A DNA stretch of 64,000 nucleotides, taken from Rhizoclosmatium globosum (Eukaryota > Chytridiomycota > Chytridiomycetes > Chytridiales > Chytriomycetaceae). Numbering within the stretch: the stretch's first letter is position 1; every line of letters starts with the position of its first letter. The stretch is taken from the NCBI GenBank assembly GCA_002104985.1, contig MCGO01000080.1:62001-126000 (forward strand), read 5' to 3'. The notes under the pieces are model-generated. The model worked only from the letters and a program-made list of their open reading frames with translations, was not told the DNA's origin and made no database searches. This document shows, one piece after another, positions 45,746 through 56,680 of the stretch. Both the position numbers and the translations under genes were made by a program.

Positions 45746-46099
45746 TATCAGATGGACAGAAAAAAAGAAAGAGTAAGTCAAAAAACCCATCATATCTACC
45801 ATTCCAGTTTTTCAATACCGATTCCTTCAATATACTTTCGCGTGAAGTTAAATGATGGCTTTCTGCTTTAAAGCCTCGATTTGCACCCAACTCAGTTTCG
45901 CCTAAGCCACAGTTTCCAATTTCTGTAATAACTCAATTTCGTTCCTCAGAGAGCAAACAAAGACACCCTTTGAGTGCAAGACATCCACGACTTCGGAAAT
46001 TTTCTTCATCACGAATTGTGTCTGGTGATTCTTGGATTGTTCAACCCCAAAAAAGACCAGACACGTCAAAAAACCAACACTCCAAAAAGACTTTCCCAA
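45746..46099. other. Bidirectional promoter between TRM11 and homospermidine synthase
   Basis: 354 nt between two divergent start codons. No gene on either strand beyond short chance frames, and no specific motif recognised. Confidence 0.5.
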
Positions 46100-47729
46100 A
46101 TGCCATCAGTAGAATCCAAGCCCCACGTGCTCCTCCTTGGTGCAGGAGGTGTCGGCAAGGCGGTGCTCGCAACGCTGCACCAAATGTTCCCCGCGATCGG
46201 TTACGCCACACTTACCATCATTGACAAGGTGGACTACGCGGATCATCCCGTTGTCGCCCGCGCTGTCGAGAACGGCGCCGTATTCAAACACGTCGAAGTC
46301 ACAAGAAAGAACTTTGAATCTATTTTCACTGAGGCTTTTGGTACCAAGGATGACAGCAGCGTCGAGGAAGGTTCCGTGAAGCTGTTTATTGACTTGTCTG
46401 TAGGTGTTGGGTACCTTGATGTTATTGGATGGTGTGCCAAGAACGGAGTTTGTTATGTCTCGACAGCCCGTAAGTGTAATGAAAGCCTTGTCTTTGTGCA
46501 CCTGCTGACAAGGTGCCCTTAATAGAGGAACCCTGGGACGACGATATTTTTGGTAACGCCACGTCAGTCACAGATGAGGCTGCTGGCGAAGACTACTCTG
46601 CGGTGTTGGACAACACTGTATATGCCCACCAGCAGAAGCTCAAGAAGGCACTCGGCAATCTTGTCGATCCCCAGTTCACTGCTATTGTCGATCACGGAAT
46701 GAATCCAGGGTAAGCTCTATCCTCAACCTTCCTGCCTTTAACAATTGGTACAGACTTGTGTCTCATTTCTGCAAGTTGGGGCTTGTGAAGGTTGCCGAAA
46801 AGACTCTCGCGAAAGTCCCAGAGCACCAAGAACTTGCGAATGCCCTTGCCACTAAGAATCTTGCTGTCATTGGTCAGCTTCTCGGTTTGCGCACTGTCCA
46901 CGTGTCTGAGATTGACACTCAAGTCCCAATTGAACCAAAGAAAGATGGCGAATTTCTCTGCACGTGGTCTCCATTGGGTTTCTACGAGGAAGGTCTTTGT
47001 CCTGCTCAAGTCTCCTGGGGAACTCACGAGAAGGAGCTTCCTCAAAACGGTGTTTCTTTGGGTCCCCAGCAGATCATTATGAAGAAACACTCTGTCAAGA
47101 CGGATATCAAGTCCTACGTTGCTTCTCACGGCGAGATCAAGGGTCTTTTGATCCCTCACTCTGAATGTGCCACTCTCGCCGAATACTTGACAATTAAGGG
47201 GCAAGATGGTGAGCTTGTCTACCGACCTACCATCAATTACGTTTACGCTCCACCTCAATGTGGAATGGACTCCTGGACTGAAGTCTTTGCGACCTCTGGC
47301 CTTCAAATGCAAGACTCCTCCCGTGTCCTCGAAGGCAAGGAGATCGCATCTGGCGAAGATGCCGTTGGTATCTTGTTGATCTTCGAGCGGGATCCAGTCG
47401 AATATTTGACAGGTAATGTCGAATCTGAAGCCAAGCCTTGGTGCTTCTGGTCCGGCTCCATTTTGGACATTGACGATTGTCGCAAAAACCACGGATCTGA
47501 AACTGTTCCGGCTCCAACTACTATGCAAGTCGTTGCTGGTGTCTTTGGCGCTCTGAATTGGATGCTTGCTGCTCCTGAAAACCGAAAGAGGGGTGTTGTT
47601 TGGCCCGAAGCATTGCCAAGTGACGAAATCGAGGCTTTCGCTGCTCCATGGTTGGGTCGTATGGTCTTTGAACACTTTGAGTGGGATAATGCGCCAAAGG
47701 GTTGTCAGTTTAAAGACTTCCTTCTTTAA
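46100..47729 (+). CDS. Homospermidine synthase
   Basis: Three exons, 46100..46469, 46526..46709 and 46754..47729, introns of 56 and 44 nt, no frame problems. It opens with a Rossmann NAD-binding loop (VLLLGAGGVGKAVL). The diagnostic homospermidine synthase blocks follow in order: DLSVGVGYLDVIGWC, EPWDDD, DHGMNPGLVSHF, EIDTQVPIEPKKDGEF, GFYEEGLCPAQVSWGTHEKE, LLIPHSECATLAEY, TINYVYAPPQCG and a C-terminal W-rich region. The enzyme makes homospermidine from putrescine using NAD (EC 2.5.1.44), a cytosolic polyamine branch. The family is best known from bacteria and scattered eukaryotes. Introns show that this gene is a resident fungal gene. Confidence 0.88.
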
Positions 47730-47770
47730 GTTATCATTCGTTCTAAATTGAGTGGGAAATAAAGTGCACT

Positions 47771-49425
47771 TTACTGCTGGAGTTCATTTTCATCAAATAC
47801 AATATGTGGAAACCAAATATGAATAAGTCCAACTAAAACAGCCATACCAACTGGAATCCATGCACATAAGATCAACTGATTTCCCAATACACCCTCATTA
47901 CCCAACAGCTCGCCGCTGACGTAAAAACTTGCGGCTAAACTAAGCTCTCTTACAGCATCAACAAATGCATAGACAAGATTTTCCCAATCTTCTGACTCCT
48001 CGACTGCTATTTCTTGAGAGTTCGGCCTTCCCAGAGAAGGCAAACCAGTTTCAGCATCAGTCAAAGTCTGCTGTGTCCCTGATAGTGAATCTGACATCAT
48101 AAAAGAGTTTGATGCTTCCGATTCTTGCTTATTGAAGGATCGTTCCGAAAAGAGAATGGTCTCAGGAACCATGACTTCAAAGCTACCAAATAATCCACCC
48201 ACACCGATCCCCATGACCAGAATAACCAAGTAGATCAGGTCTGCAGGTAAATGTGGTTCTGTGGTATTTACACCCTTGTACCCAACGCCAAGCACTGTTC
48301 CTGACCCCATAACAAGGAAAACCGATAGTTTCACGCAAATTTCTGGTTTTAGAATTCGAGGGAATAGGGCCATACATGCTTGAGACAAAGACATTCCCAA
48401 TTTAGAAGCCACAATGACAAACGTTGATTTTAAGGAAGTCTCGTTGGTATTGTTGTCAGATGGGAACATCAAGCGAGAGAGTGATGGTAATGACGAGCTC
48501 ATACAAATGATTGTGGCCCACAATAATACAGTATTGATGAGAAGAACCAAGACACGCTTCGACTTCAGCAGTTTCTTGCAATTCGAAATCCATGATGTCT
48601 TCGTTCTCAATTGATCGACTTCATGTGGTTCAAACTTTGCCTCTGTCACCGAGGACACCCACATGGAAGTCCCCAAAAGCAAGACCCCTCCACATCCTCC
48701 CGCCATAATCAAGAACCGATTTGAGGCTTCCTGAACGACTCCAACAAGAGCAGAAGGCAAGCTCACAATCACAAGTCCTGCAATACTCCCCCAAAACAAC
48801 CGCGAAGTGTTGACTTTTTGGAGTTCAATTGCATCTGAATTCATGAGAGGCATCACAGCCTCATAAGCACATAGGTTGTGACCATAGAACCAGTTGAAGA
48901 GAATCAAAATGAATCCATAGTAAATCGCCAAACTACTGACAGGGATCATAGGCTTTAGCCACAGTAGCTGGAAGAAAAGAGCCAGAGGAATCGCTGTGAT
49001 CAGCAACCATGCTCGATGCTGGCCAAACTGTCGAAATGGAAGCGCTGACATCAAAAGAGACGACAGAGGACCAACCAAGACATTAAACACCTTATTTGTG
49101 GGTTGTGTTAGATTATCTTTCTTACTTGACGTTTGACAGGACAACTCACCTCAGACACAAGAAGGATTGTTCCAGCAGTGTTTCCCTCGAGACCACTTGA
49201 GATCAACGCATCCAAAAGGTAGTATGCAAACAGGTCGTCAATCATCACCAGGCCGCCTGAATCATAAGATAGTCTCAGTGTTCCAAATGTGGCTTGGATA
49301 GTACACCTTTACTTACCGCCAATCATGCAGTACCAGCCATGTACGAGTGTTTCTGACCCTTTTCTTTTGACTTTGATTGCGTGTCTTCGCTCGTCTCTCC
49401 ATTCTTGAGGCTTGGGTGGTTCCAT
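47771..49425 (-). CDS. Multi-pass transporter of the MFS (MFS_2/GPH-like) superfamily
   Basis: Three exons from ATG 49425 (MEPPKPQEWRDERR); introns fall at about 49318-49261 and between 49147 and 49091. About twelve hydrophobic segments are visible. The first loop has FGQHRAWLL, resembling the G-[RK]-R-RPW signature of the glycoside-pentoside-hexuronide/MFS_2 group. Then come FNWFYGHNLCAYEAVMPLM, where a sugar or lipid transporter has its TM4 region, and a long acidic loop near residue 410. The end is IWFPHIVFDENELQQ. The substrate cannot be told. The stop codon lies 41 nt from that of homospermidine synthase, in a tight convergent pair. Confidence 0.75.
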
Positions 49426-49565
49426 GACACTTCGCCTAATTTCCGAAGTTTTATTCTTTGGCCTAACAAATTTTGAGTCTCAAAGAGTCTTAAATTTCTT
49501 TCCTTATTAATATGGAGTTAATTTTCTATTTTTAGGTTCACGTCATAAATTCAATAGTATTTGTT

Positions 49566-51203
49566 TTACAACAACTCATAAGCAAGCACGAAACATTCCT
49601 CCAAAAGCGTCTTCAATTCTTTCTGTCCTTCCAACGGAGCACCGCCTTCCTTATTCAAAAACCGTCCCATCTCATCTCTACCCAAATCCAACGCCTCCAA
49701 CTCCTCAAGCTCTTTCCTCACTTCATGATACCCACCGAAATCCTCCCACTCTTCAACACCACTCCGAATATTCCCCGCAATCTTCCCATCCCGATCATTC
49801 CTCAACGAAATCATATGCTTCTTGAGCGCAACAAGTCGATCCCGTACAGGCACAAGCGTCTCATCCATCGGCTCCAACATTGCAAACGACTTCCCAAGCG
49901 ACGCAAGTCCCGACCGAAGAAGCGAGGCTAACGTCGCAGCCCCCTCCACAGACTCAACAGCACTCTGTTTCACGAATCCATACCCTTCATTCAACGTTTC
50001 CTGGAAACTGTGCAATGCGGGGGCAGACCCCAACACCCCTTCCGTACTCTGCAAACTCAATGAATCCAACACGCCGGCAACACGCGATACCAAGTCCCCG
50101 ACTTTCGTTTCCCTGTTCGCAATGTCTTCTTTCGCTTCCGTTTCAACGAGACACTGATGAACGAGATCATATGCTTCCTCAAGAAGTTCTTGTAAAGTTG
50201 CCTGGCCCTTCAAAATTTCGCTGGTTTCTTGGTCGGTGTCGACAAAGTGGCCGTCTTTTTGGAGGTTGGCGATGGCATCAACGTGGAGTTGGAGTGACGT
50301 GAGTTCAAGCGGCTCCACGGGTTCGTTGTTGAACAACGCGGTTTTGTACTGTTTGAGAGCTTTGACAACGGATTCGAGGCGGAGTTGAGTTGGCACGAGG
50401 GTTTTGTCAACTATTACTGTCGTGTCAATACCCCCCTTCACACAGTTTTTCTACCAACAACTTACCAACAGGATCCACATCCAATTCTTGCACAGTCCTC
50501 ACACTACGATAACATTTCGCCAACAAATTCGCCACAATCGCTTGTCCTCCAGGTACTTTCCCTCCCACAACCCATCCCGGTGGAACAAACTTCCCATCAA
50601 CAACCCAAGCCTCCTCAAGACCATGTAGCTTCTTCTGCACTTCCGTGAGATCGCTTGAAACGCGGTCGGATTCTTGCTTTGAAGTGGATTCCGTCATTTC
50701 GAGGTGTAGTTGTTCGAGGTGGAGACGAATAGCCGCGAGGGAGTCGTAGAGGGGAACGATGGCGTCGTCGACACGCCAGAGTGGTTTTATGAGGGTGTCG
50801 AAGGATCCCCAGATGGTATCCATTTGCTTGGTCAACTATATGATTCCATCAATGAGGTTCAAGTTGTATAGGTTAAAAAACGATATTCACCATTCTCTTT
50901 TCACGTTCAAGCTTCGCAAGCGCAGTCTCGTAAGCGAGATTTGCACGCCAGATGCGTTCAGCAAAGGCTTTGATGTCATCGAACTGTGGGGTTCCATGGC
51001 GCTTGAACTGAGTGAGTTCTGTTTACATTTGTTCAGATGTTAATGAACAGATTAAGCTAAATTGAGGCTTCACCTTGAGCCAAAGACGTCAGGTCTCCAT
51101 GGATCGTTTGTGGAGTAAAGGTAGAAGCGGTTACGCTTGACTTGAGTTGTTTGATGTGGACAGTTTGCTCTGCTGCTGGTGCAGTCGCTGAATCTCCTTG
51201 CAT
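49566..51203 (-). CDS. DUF2408 (Ftp105-like) protein, copy A
   Basis: About four exons, from ATG 51203 (MQGDSATAPAAEQTVH). Exon 2 carries FKRHGTPQFDDIKAFAERIWRA and exon 3 WGSFDTLIKPLWRVDDAIVP. The last exon (to 49566) reads LTSLQLHVDAIANLQ and ends LKTLLEECFVLAYELL. An almost collinear paralogue follows upstream at 51433..53215. The WGSFD..PLWR..DAIVP and LLEEC..LAYELL blocks match my recollection of the fungal DUF2408 family, whose fission yeast member Ftp105 binds the ubiquitin protease Ubp5 at the Golgi. The family assignment is from memory of motifs and should be checked. The protein is largely helical and cytosolic, without TM segments. Confidence 0.65.
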
Positions 51204-51432
51204 AATTTGGTGATACTTTCTTGGAGTCATTCGGCCAACCCCCCTGGAATTGTCTTTTGGTGAAGCGTGACGAGTAACTGTGAGTCAACGCGACACCAAA
51301 GAAAATCACGCCGATACGACGGAGTAATATAACTTGAACAAAGAGAGAAAGGTAAAAAGGTTGAAAAAATACATTCATTTCATAACTCTGAAATATACAC
51401 GCAATAAACGCGTACCCAAAACTAACATTTCA

Positions 51433-53215
51433 TCACAACAACTCAAAAGCAAGCACAAAACACTCCTCCAACAAACTCTTCAACTCCCTCTGCCCCATAT
51501 TCGGAGCCTCCCCTTCCGAATTCAAAAACCTCCCCATCGCATCCCGATCCATATCAATCTCCTCAAGAACAACCAAATGCGTACGAACACCATACTCCAT
51601 CCGTTCAAACTTCTTCCCATGAAACTCCACATCCGCCGTCCGAATCTTTTCCGCAAGGTGTTTATCCTTCTCAGCCCTGAGAGCCATTAGTTTCGCTTTT
51701 AGGGCAACGAGGCGGTCACGCGTGGGGTAGAGGGTTGGGTCCATGGATTCCACGAGGCCGAACGCTTTTCCGAGGGTTTCGAGGGCGGTGCGGGAGAGGG
51801 CTGCGAGGGTTGATACGCCGTCGCCGCTGGATTCGCGGATGTATTTGTATGATTGTGTTAGTGTGTCGCTGAAACTGTGTAACGCGGGGCCAGACTTCAA
51901 TAAGTCTTTTCTGTCGGGGGTTGTGGAGGAGGAGTCGGATGTATCGAGAGGAGTGACGAGGGTGAGGGATTCGATGACGACGGTGACGCTGTCGAGTAGG
52001 CCTTGGATTCCTTCGTTTGTTTGTGTTGATTCCTTTTCTTCGACGGCAACGAGGCATTGATGGACAAGATCATACGCTTCCTCAAGCAGTTCGCGTAGGA
52101 TGGCTTGGCCGGCTGGAAGTTCGCCACCAGGAGAAAGGAATTTCCCATCTTGTTGGAGGTTTGCGATCGCGTCAACGTGGAGTTGCAGGGATGTGAGTTC
52201 GACTGGATCGACTGGTTTGTTTGCTGCAAGGGCTGATTTGTACTGCTTCAAGGCGTGGACAATGGATGTGAGACGCAATTGGATTGGCAAGAGTTGTCGG
52301 TCGACTGTTTTCCAATTTAGAAATTGAGGATTTGAACAAAGTTGAAGGAAAGACTTACCAACAGGATCCGAATCCTGAATCATTCTCACAAGACGATAAC
52401 ACTTGGCCAACAAGTTTGCAACAACAGCTTGTCCGCTAGGCACAGGCTGCTCCATCCCCCACCCTTCAGGCACAAACCGACCTTCAACAACATACTTTTC
52501 CTCAATTTCATGCAACCGTCTCTGAGCCTCAACAAGTTCTTCATCAAACAACTCTGAAGTCTCAGCAGTCGTTGTACTTGACGCGATCGTGTCGATTTTC
52601 TGGGTATACAAGTCTTCCAATCGAATACGGACGTCAGCAAGAGTATCGTAGATAGGCACGATGGCATCATCGACACGCCAGAGTGGTCTGATCAATGTAT
52701 CAAAAGATCCCCAGATAGTATCAATTTGCTTTGTCAACTATTGTGTGTGGGAAGGCAGGAAGGGGTTCAAACATGAGTCAGAGGGGATACACAAACAAAA
52801 GCAACAACGCGCCATCTTGACGCGCCACCTGAAAATAAAGGAGAGCTTACATTCTTCTTTTCGCGGTCGAGTTTCGCGATCGCGGTTTCGTAGGCGAGGT
52901 TGGCGCGCCAGATGCGTTCAGCAAAGGATTGGACGTCGATGAAGGGTGGGTTTCCGTGGCGCTTGAAGGCAGCAAGTTCTATGAGATTGGAGTATTAGTG
53001 GGAATAAAGAGTAATACGATTGTGGTACCTTGAGATAAAGTAGCCAAGTCAGATTGTACTGATTGGACGGAAGCCACTGAGGCCGTTGAGAAAGCTTGAC
53101 CAGGAATCTTTTGCGCATGAGCATGAAGCTTGTCATTGTGCAATTCCGTGTCAAGAGAATCGAGTGTTTTGTGCGAGGAACCCGCACTTGTAGTAGTTGT
53201 AGTATCACCTTGCAT
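51433..53215 (-). CDS. DUF2408 (Ftp105-like) protein, copy B
   Basis: Same gene structure as copy A, from ATG 53215 (MQGDTTTTTSAGSSHK). It shares ERIWRANLAYETAIAKLDRE, WGSFDTLIRPLWRVDDAIVP, LTSLQLHVDAIANLQ and LKSLLEECFVLAFELL. The intron after DSDPVG (54 nt, beginning GTAAGTC) is free of stops and a multiple of three, so the unspliced message would also be read through, adding 18 residues. The matching intron of copy A is not. Tandem duplication is recent enough for obvious alignment but old enough for the linkers to have diverged. Function as for copy A: unknown, possibly ubiquitin-protease adaptor. Confidence 0.68.
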
Positions 53216-53435
53216 TTTTCTTTTCGATATAGTTTATGCGCAAACAAGTGGGAAAGGAGAGGCGCTGGAAAATGGGTGGGGGTCACAAACAGCAAGAATG
53301 ACTCATCACTGAAAAAAGAAACACCAAAACATCCAACCCCTTCCTTTCAACGGAAACAGCCGGAACGCGCCACATGATTGAACAATATCAGGTTTATTCA
53401 CGTTTTATCGATTCATTCATCACGAATAGATTTTT

Positions 53436-54039
53436 TTAGTGCTTCTTGAGCTTCTCGAGCTTCTCCTTGTCCTGTTTTGTTACAAATCGGGTTTTAGTAC
53501 TTACGTCACAGTCCCTTCATCAGCAAAACAACAAACCTGGTCACGGAAGTACTTCTCCTCAACAGCCTATAACGAGAAACAAATAAGGTTAAGATACAAC
53601 AATAAACAGCCACGTGGTAACAAACTCACGGCCTCCTTCTTTCCGAAAGCCCCAGAGCGAGCACCGGAACCGTATGGAGTGTCGATTGGAGAGACCTTTG
53701 GCGCAGCTTCAATCGCGGCTTCGAGGGCGGCGGCGGCGGCAGCGTGTTCAGTCGACTTTTGAGCGAGGTCTTTGCGGAGTTTTGCAATCAACTTTTTGAT
53801 TTGGAGTTCGAGTGGAAGGTGGTGGAAGGTGGTGGAAGGATCGAGGGCAGTCAGTTCACTTCTTGTTAGTGGCAGCCAAAACCAGAACTCACTTCTCTGT
53901 CGTGGTCGTGCACGTACTTTGACTCTTCGGCGCTTTCTTTGTCGGCAAATGCGTTGGACGAGTACATGGCGACTGAGGATCGGGTGGCGGTGCGGCTGGC
54001 GGAGATGGAGAGAGAGCGCGTGGTGAGGCGGGCGAGCAT
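53436..54039 (-). CDS. Mitochondrial ATPase inhibitor IF1 family, two inhibitor domains
   Basis: Four exons from ATG 54039 to 53436, about 130 residues. The N-terminus is an Arg/Ser/Thr presequence (MLARLTTRSLSISASRTATR), fitting import into mitochondria. Residues about 30-60 form one IF1-type inhibitory helix (FADKESAEESKYV, then RELIAKLRKDLAQ) leading into an Ala-rich coil. After a linker (PKVSPIDTPYGSG) comes a second, better-conserved unit: GAFGKKEA, AVEEKYFRDQ and DKEKLEKLKKH, then the stop. IF1 blocks ATP hydrolysis by F1 when the proton gradient fails. Known IF1 proteins have one inhibitory segment and dimerise through the C-terminal coil, so two in one chain is unusual. All joins are phase 0. 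Confidence 0.8.
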
Positions 54040-54379
54040 TGGTTGGTTTTTGGGTGGTTTTTTGTGGGTTGGTTGGAACTGTTGGTGGTGGTGGTGAAAA
54101 AGTAGTGCCTGTGACTCACTCGCCCATGTAATTCAGATCATATTGATTCTAATTAATAATGAGAAGAACGAAGAAGACTTGGAAGAGAGGATGAAATAAA
54201 TGATTATTTGAAAGGAGGGGAGGGTAAGGAATTATTAGCGAAGGATACCATTGATTCCAAGGACAGGATTAAATTTGAATCAATGTGAACTGAATAAAGG
54301 AATATTTAAGATACTTTCAAGATATTCAGTAAACAATATAACTCTTCAAACACAGCCTCAAGCCATCTTTGAAATACCG

Positions 54380-54662
54380 ATGTCGTCATTCTTTACTCGC
54401 TTCGCTGTTCCTCTCGGTGCCGCTGCCTTTGCTATAAGTAAGTACACACAGTAGACTCACTGCCACTCGATAATCGATTTGATCTGACCATTGATCTGCG
54501 ATAGCATTCACCAATGCCCCCACCCTTCTCTGGGCTAGAACAGGTCCAGTAGACAGCAACAACAAACCTTTCGTCTTTCCTGACTTTGTCAAGAAGCCAA
54601 ACAATGAGCCTCTCTTCTCAAGGGCTTTTGATCCAGCTGATTACAACACCTTCCAACTCTAA
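54380..54662 (+). CDS. Small protein with N-terminal hydrophobic segment
   Basis: Two exons, 54380..54437 and 54505..54662, with a 67-nt intron, give 71 residues. The N-terminus is FFTRFAVPLGAAAFAI, a hydrophobic stretch with one Arg, followed by a soluble tail (TGPVDSNNKPFVFPDF, AFDPADYNTFQL). The size, single TM near the start and absence of a cleavable presequence are like small accessory subunits of respiratory complexes. I do not recognise a specific family. The ordinary splice sites and lack of internal stops support a real gene. Confidence 0.6.
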
Positions 54663-54775
54663 TGAACCATGCCCTCTTTCTTTCTTCTCCTGAGCAAGAA
54701 CCTCTTATCTTATCGTAGAACCTCATAAATAATCAAATTACTGTAATAAAACGTGACGTCATAAACTTTCGAACT

Positions 54776-55804
54776 ATGAGCCTTGAACATTGCCGTCTTT
54801 CTCGCTATCCCGCATCCAACGAAGTGATTGACCAAATGCTTGAAACAATCACACGACACAGTACCAACTCCCAGTCTTCGCACTTGTCGCTCATTGGCCA
54901 CCTGACACATCACCGACTTCAAAACTCATTCCAACCAGTCCCTCAACATCGGCATGTCATCACCTTCTCCAATTCCTCAAACACAAGTGACATCTCTACC
55001 AGTATTGGATTTGCGTATGTAGACACGAAAGAGGAATCGGACACCGCAACAAACACTTGGTTTGCACCAAACACTCCACCAGCTTTCATTCGCAGCAGCA
55101 TCCATCAGCTCGTGAAATATTGTAACGCACTGCCAGACTCTCCTTCAAACAACGTCCTCTTCAACTACATTTCGCACGACTACATTCCATACATCAAAGA
55201 CATTTGCACAGTCTCATACGAAGTATTGCCACACATCGGCTTCATATATCGAAACACTTCTGCAAATGCATTAGATTCTCTCAGTCATCCCATCAGAGCC
55301 CGATTCACAATTCAAAACGAATCCTACGTAATCGACACTATCCGCCATTCAGACATCTCAACCATCCTCACCAACAACAAATACGAGGGATACCCGACAC
55401 GCGAATATGTAGAATCATGCATCAACTGTCCAATTGTTGGTCCACTCTCTCGCGTAATTCGAGTGCTTCCGTCCATTGATGCACCGGTTCCAAAGGAATT
55501 GGGCGAGCTGCAACCCGTGTCTTGGTGTTTCGTGCATATTGGGTTCTCGATTGGATTAATGTGGACTATGCCAGAGTATCGGCAACGGGGGCTTGGAGTG
55601 GTTTGCGTTGCGTCAGTCACGAAAGCTCTTTTTGAGTATATGGAAAAAGAATCGAAAAATAGTGGTAAGGTTGTTGCACCGCATTGTTGGACGCAACAGG
55701 AGAATGCAGGGAGTATAGCTACTTTTCGAAAGTGTGGATATGGCATTGTTGATGGAGTTGCAGTGGATTGGATTGTTGGTACGCTGAAAGAGGAGTTCAA
55801 GTAA
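54776..55804 (+). CDS. GNAT-family N-acetyltransferase (FR47/GLYAT-like)
   Basis: A single exon of 342 residues. The C-terminal third is a GNAT fold: SWCFVHIGFSIGLMWTMPEYRQRGLGVVCVASVTKALF, in which YRQRGLG is the acetyl-CoA-binding motif A (R/Q-x-x-G-x-G/A). It is followed by CWTQQENAGSIATFRKCGYGIVD, the usual N..A...F.K.GF element. The N-terminal two thirds are a degenerate GNAT-like half, as in GLYAT/FR47-type proteins. The acceptor substrate is unknown. A second GNAT gene lies 96 nt downstream on the same strand, but sequence similarity between the two is low. Confidence 0.8.
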   Translation: MSLEHCRLSRYPASNEVIDQMLETITRHSTNSQSSHLSLIGHLTHHRLQNSFQPVPQHRHVITFSNSSNTSDISTSIGFAYVDTKEESDTATNTWFAPNTPPAFIRSSIHQLVKYCNALPDSPSNNVLFNYISHDYIPYIKDICTVSYEVLPHIGFIYRNTSANALDSLSHPIRARFTIQNESYVIDTIRHSDISTILTNNKYEGYPTREYVESCINCPIVGPLSRVIRVLPSIDAPVPKELGELQPVSWCFVHIGFSIGLMWTMPEYRQRGLGVVCVASVTKALFEYMEKESKNSGKVVAPHCWTQQENAGSIATFRKCGYGIVDGVAVDWIVGTLKEEFK

Positions 55805-55900
55805 TTAATAAACCTCTCCGATTCATCCACAATTTTTTACTAAACACGTTTCGAATTTTCCCTCTCAAAAGAAGGCACAAACCACAAACACACCATCCAA

Positions 55901-56217
55901 ATGAGCAAACACCGGATCCTCCCACCAGTCTCCCTCCAAATGAGCACCGCCACCCACTTCGCAAACGACGCTTCCCTCGCCGACAAAATGATCCAAACCC
56001 GCATCCGCTCAAACCTCAGCGGCCCTTCAAACGCCCAAAACCACAGAGACTCTTACCTTCCCTCAACAAACTCTCTCCACACTTCCGCCTGGACAAAAGA
56101 CGGCACAATGGTCGGATACATCCTCGCTCGCACATACGCTACCAAAGTCAAGTTTGGACATAAAGCATACTTCCCAATCGACTCTCACACTACACAACAA
56201 CCCTCTTCAGCAACGGA

Positions 56218-56259
<42 letters not shown>

Positions 56260-56680
56260 TACACTTACAATCAACGAAATCGTCGTCTTGAAGTCGTCGG
56301 AAGGACAAGGAATCGCATCCAAAATGCTCGACTTTATCGTATCCCAGTCGCACCTACACGCCGTCAAGGACGTTGAATTCAGTGTCCTTAGCACGAACCT
56401 CGCATCAGAGACAATGTTCACGCGGTTTGCGGAGCGTCATGGATCGGCGATTGGGTTTGGGAATGTTGTTGGGACGAGTTGGGGGAGTTATGTGGATTGG
56501 AAGGTTAGTATGACGGGGAAGGTTGTCCCGCGTGGGGAAGTTGGGAGTAAGTTGAGGATTGATTCTTCGGTTGTGGATACGGTTGGGTCTATGATGGGCA
56601 ATATGGAGTTGTATCGGGATAGAAGGGATTTGATTGCACGGGCGAGGAGTCATCAGGATCGGAGGATAGTTGTGCAATAA
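55901..56680 (+). CDS. GNAT-family acetyltransferase with poly-Ala insertion
   Basis: A single exon of 259 residues. Strand MVGYILARTYA, then ADTLTINEIVVLKSSEGQGIASKMLDFIVSQ, in which SEGQGIA is acetyl-CoA-binding motif A. VEFSVLSTNLASETMFTRFAERHG follows as the motif B region. The arrangement resembles diaminobutyrate/EctA-type GNATs, but this is not certain. Between the two strands an insertion contains 11 consecutive alanines encoded by GCA repeats. The C-terminus is extended by about 60 residues. Confidence 0.7.
56223..56257 (+). repeat. CAG/GCA trinucleotide repeat coding for poly-Ala
   Basis: Eleven or so uninterrupted CAG units, read in the GCA frame as alanine within the GNAT gene at 55901. 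A likely site of length polymorphism. Confidence 0.85.

Noticed and set aside
46692..47675. 327-codon open frame antisense to homospermidine synthase
   Set aside because: The sense strand carries clear homospermidine synthase motifs and proper splice sites. The antisense frame has no recognisable features.
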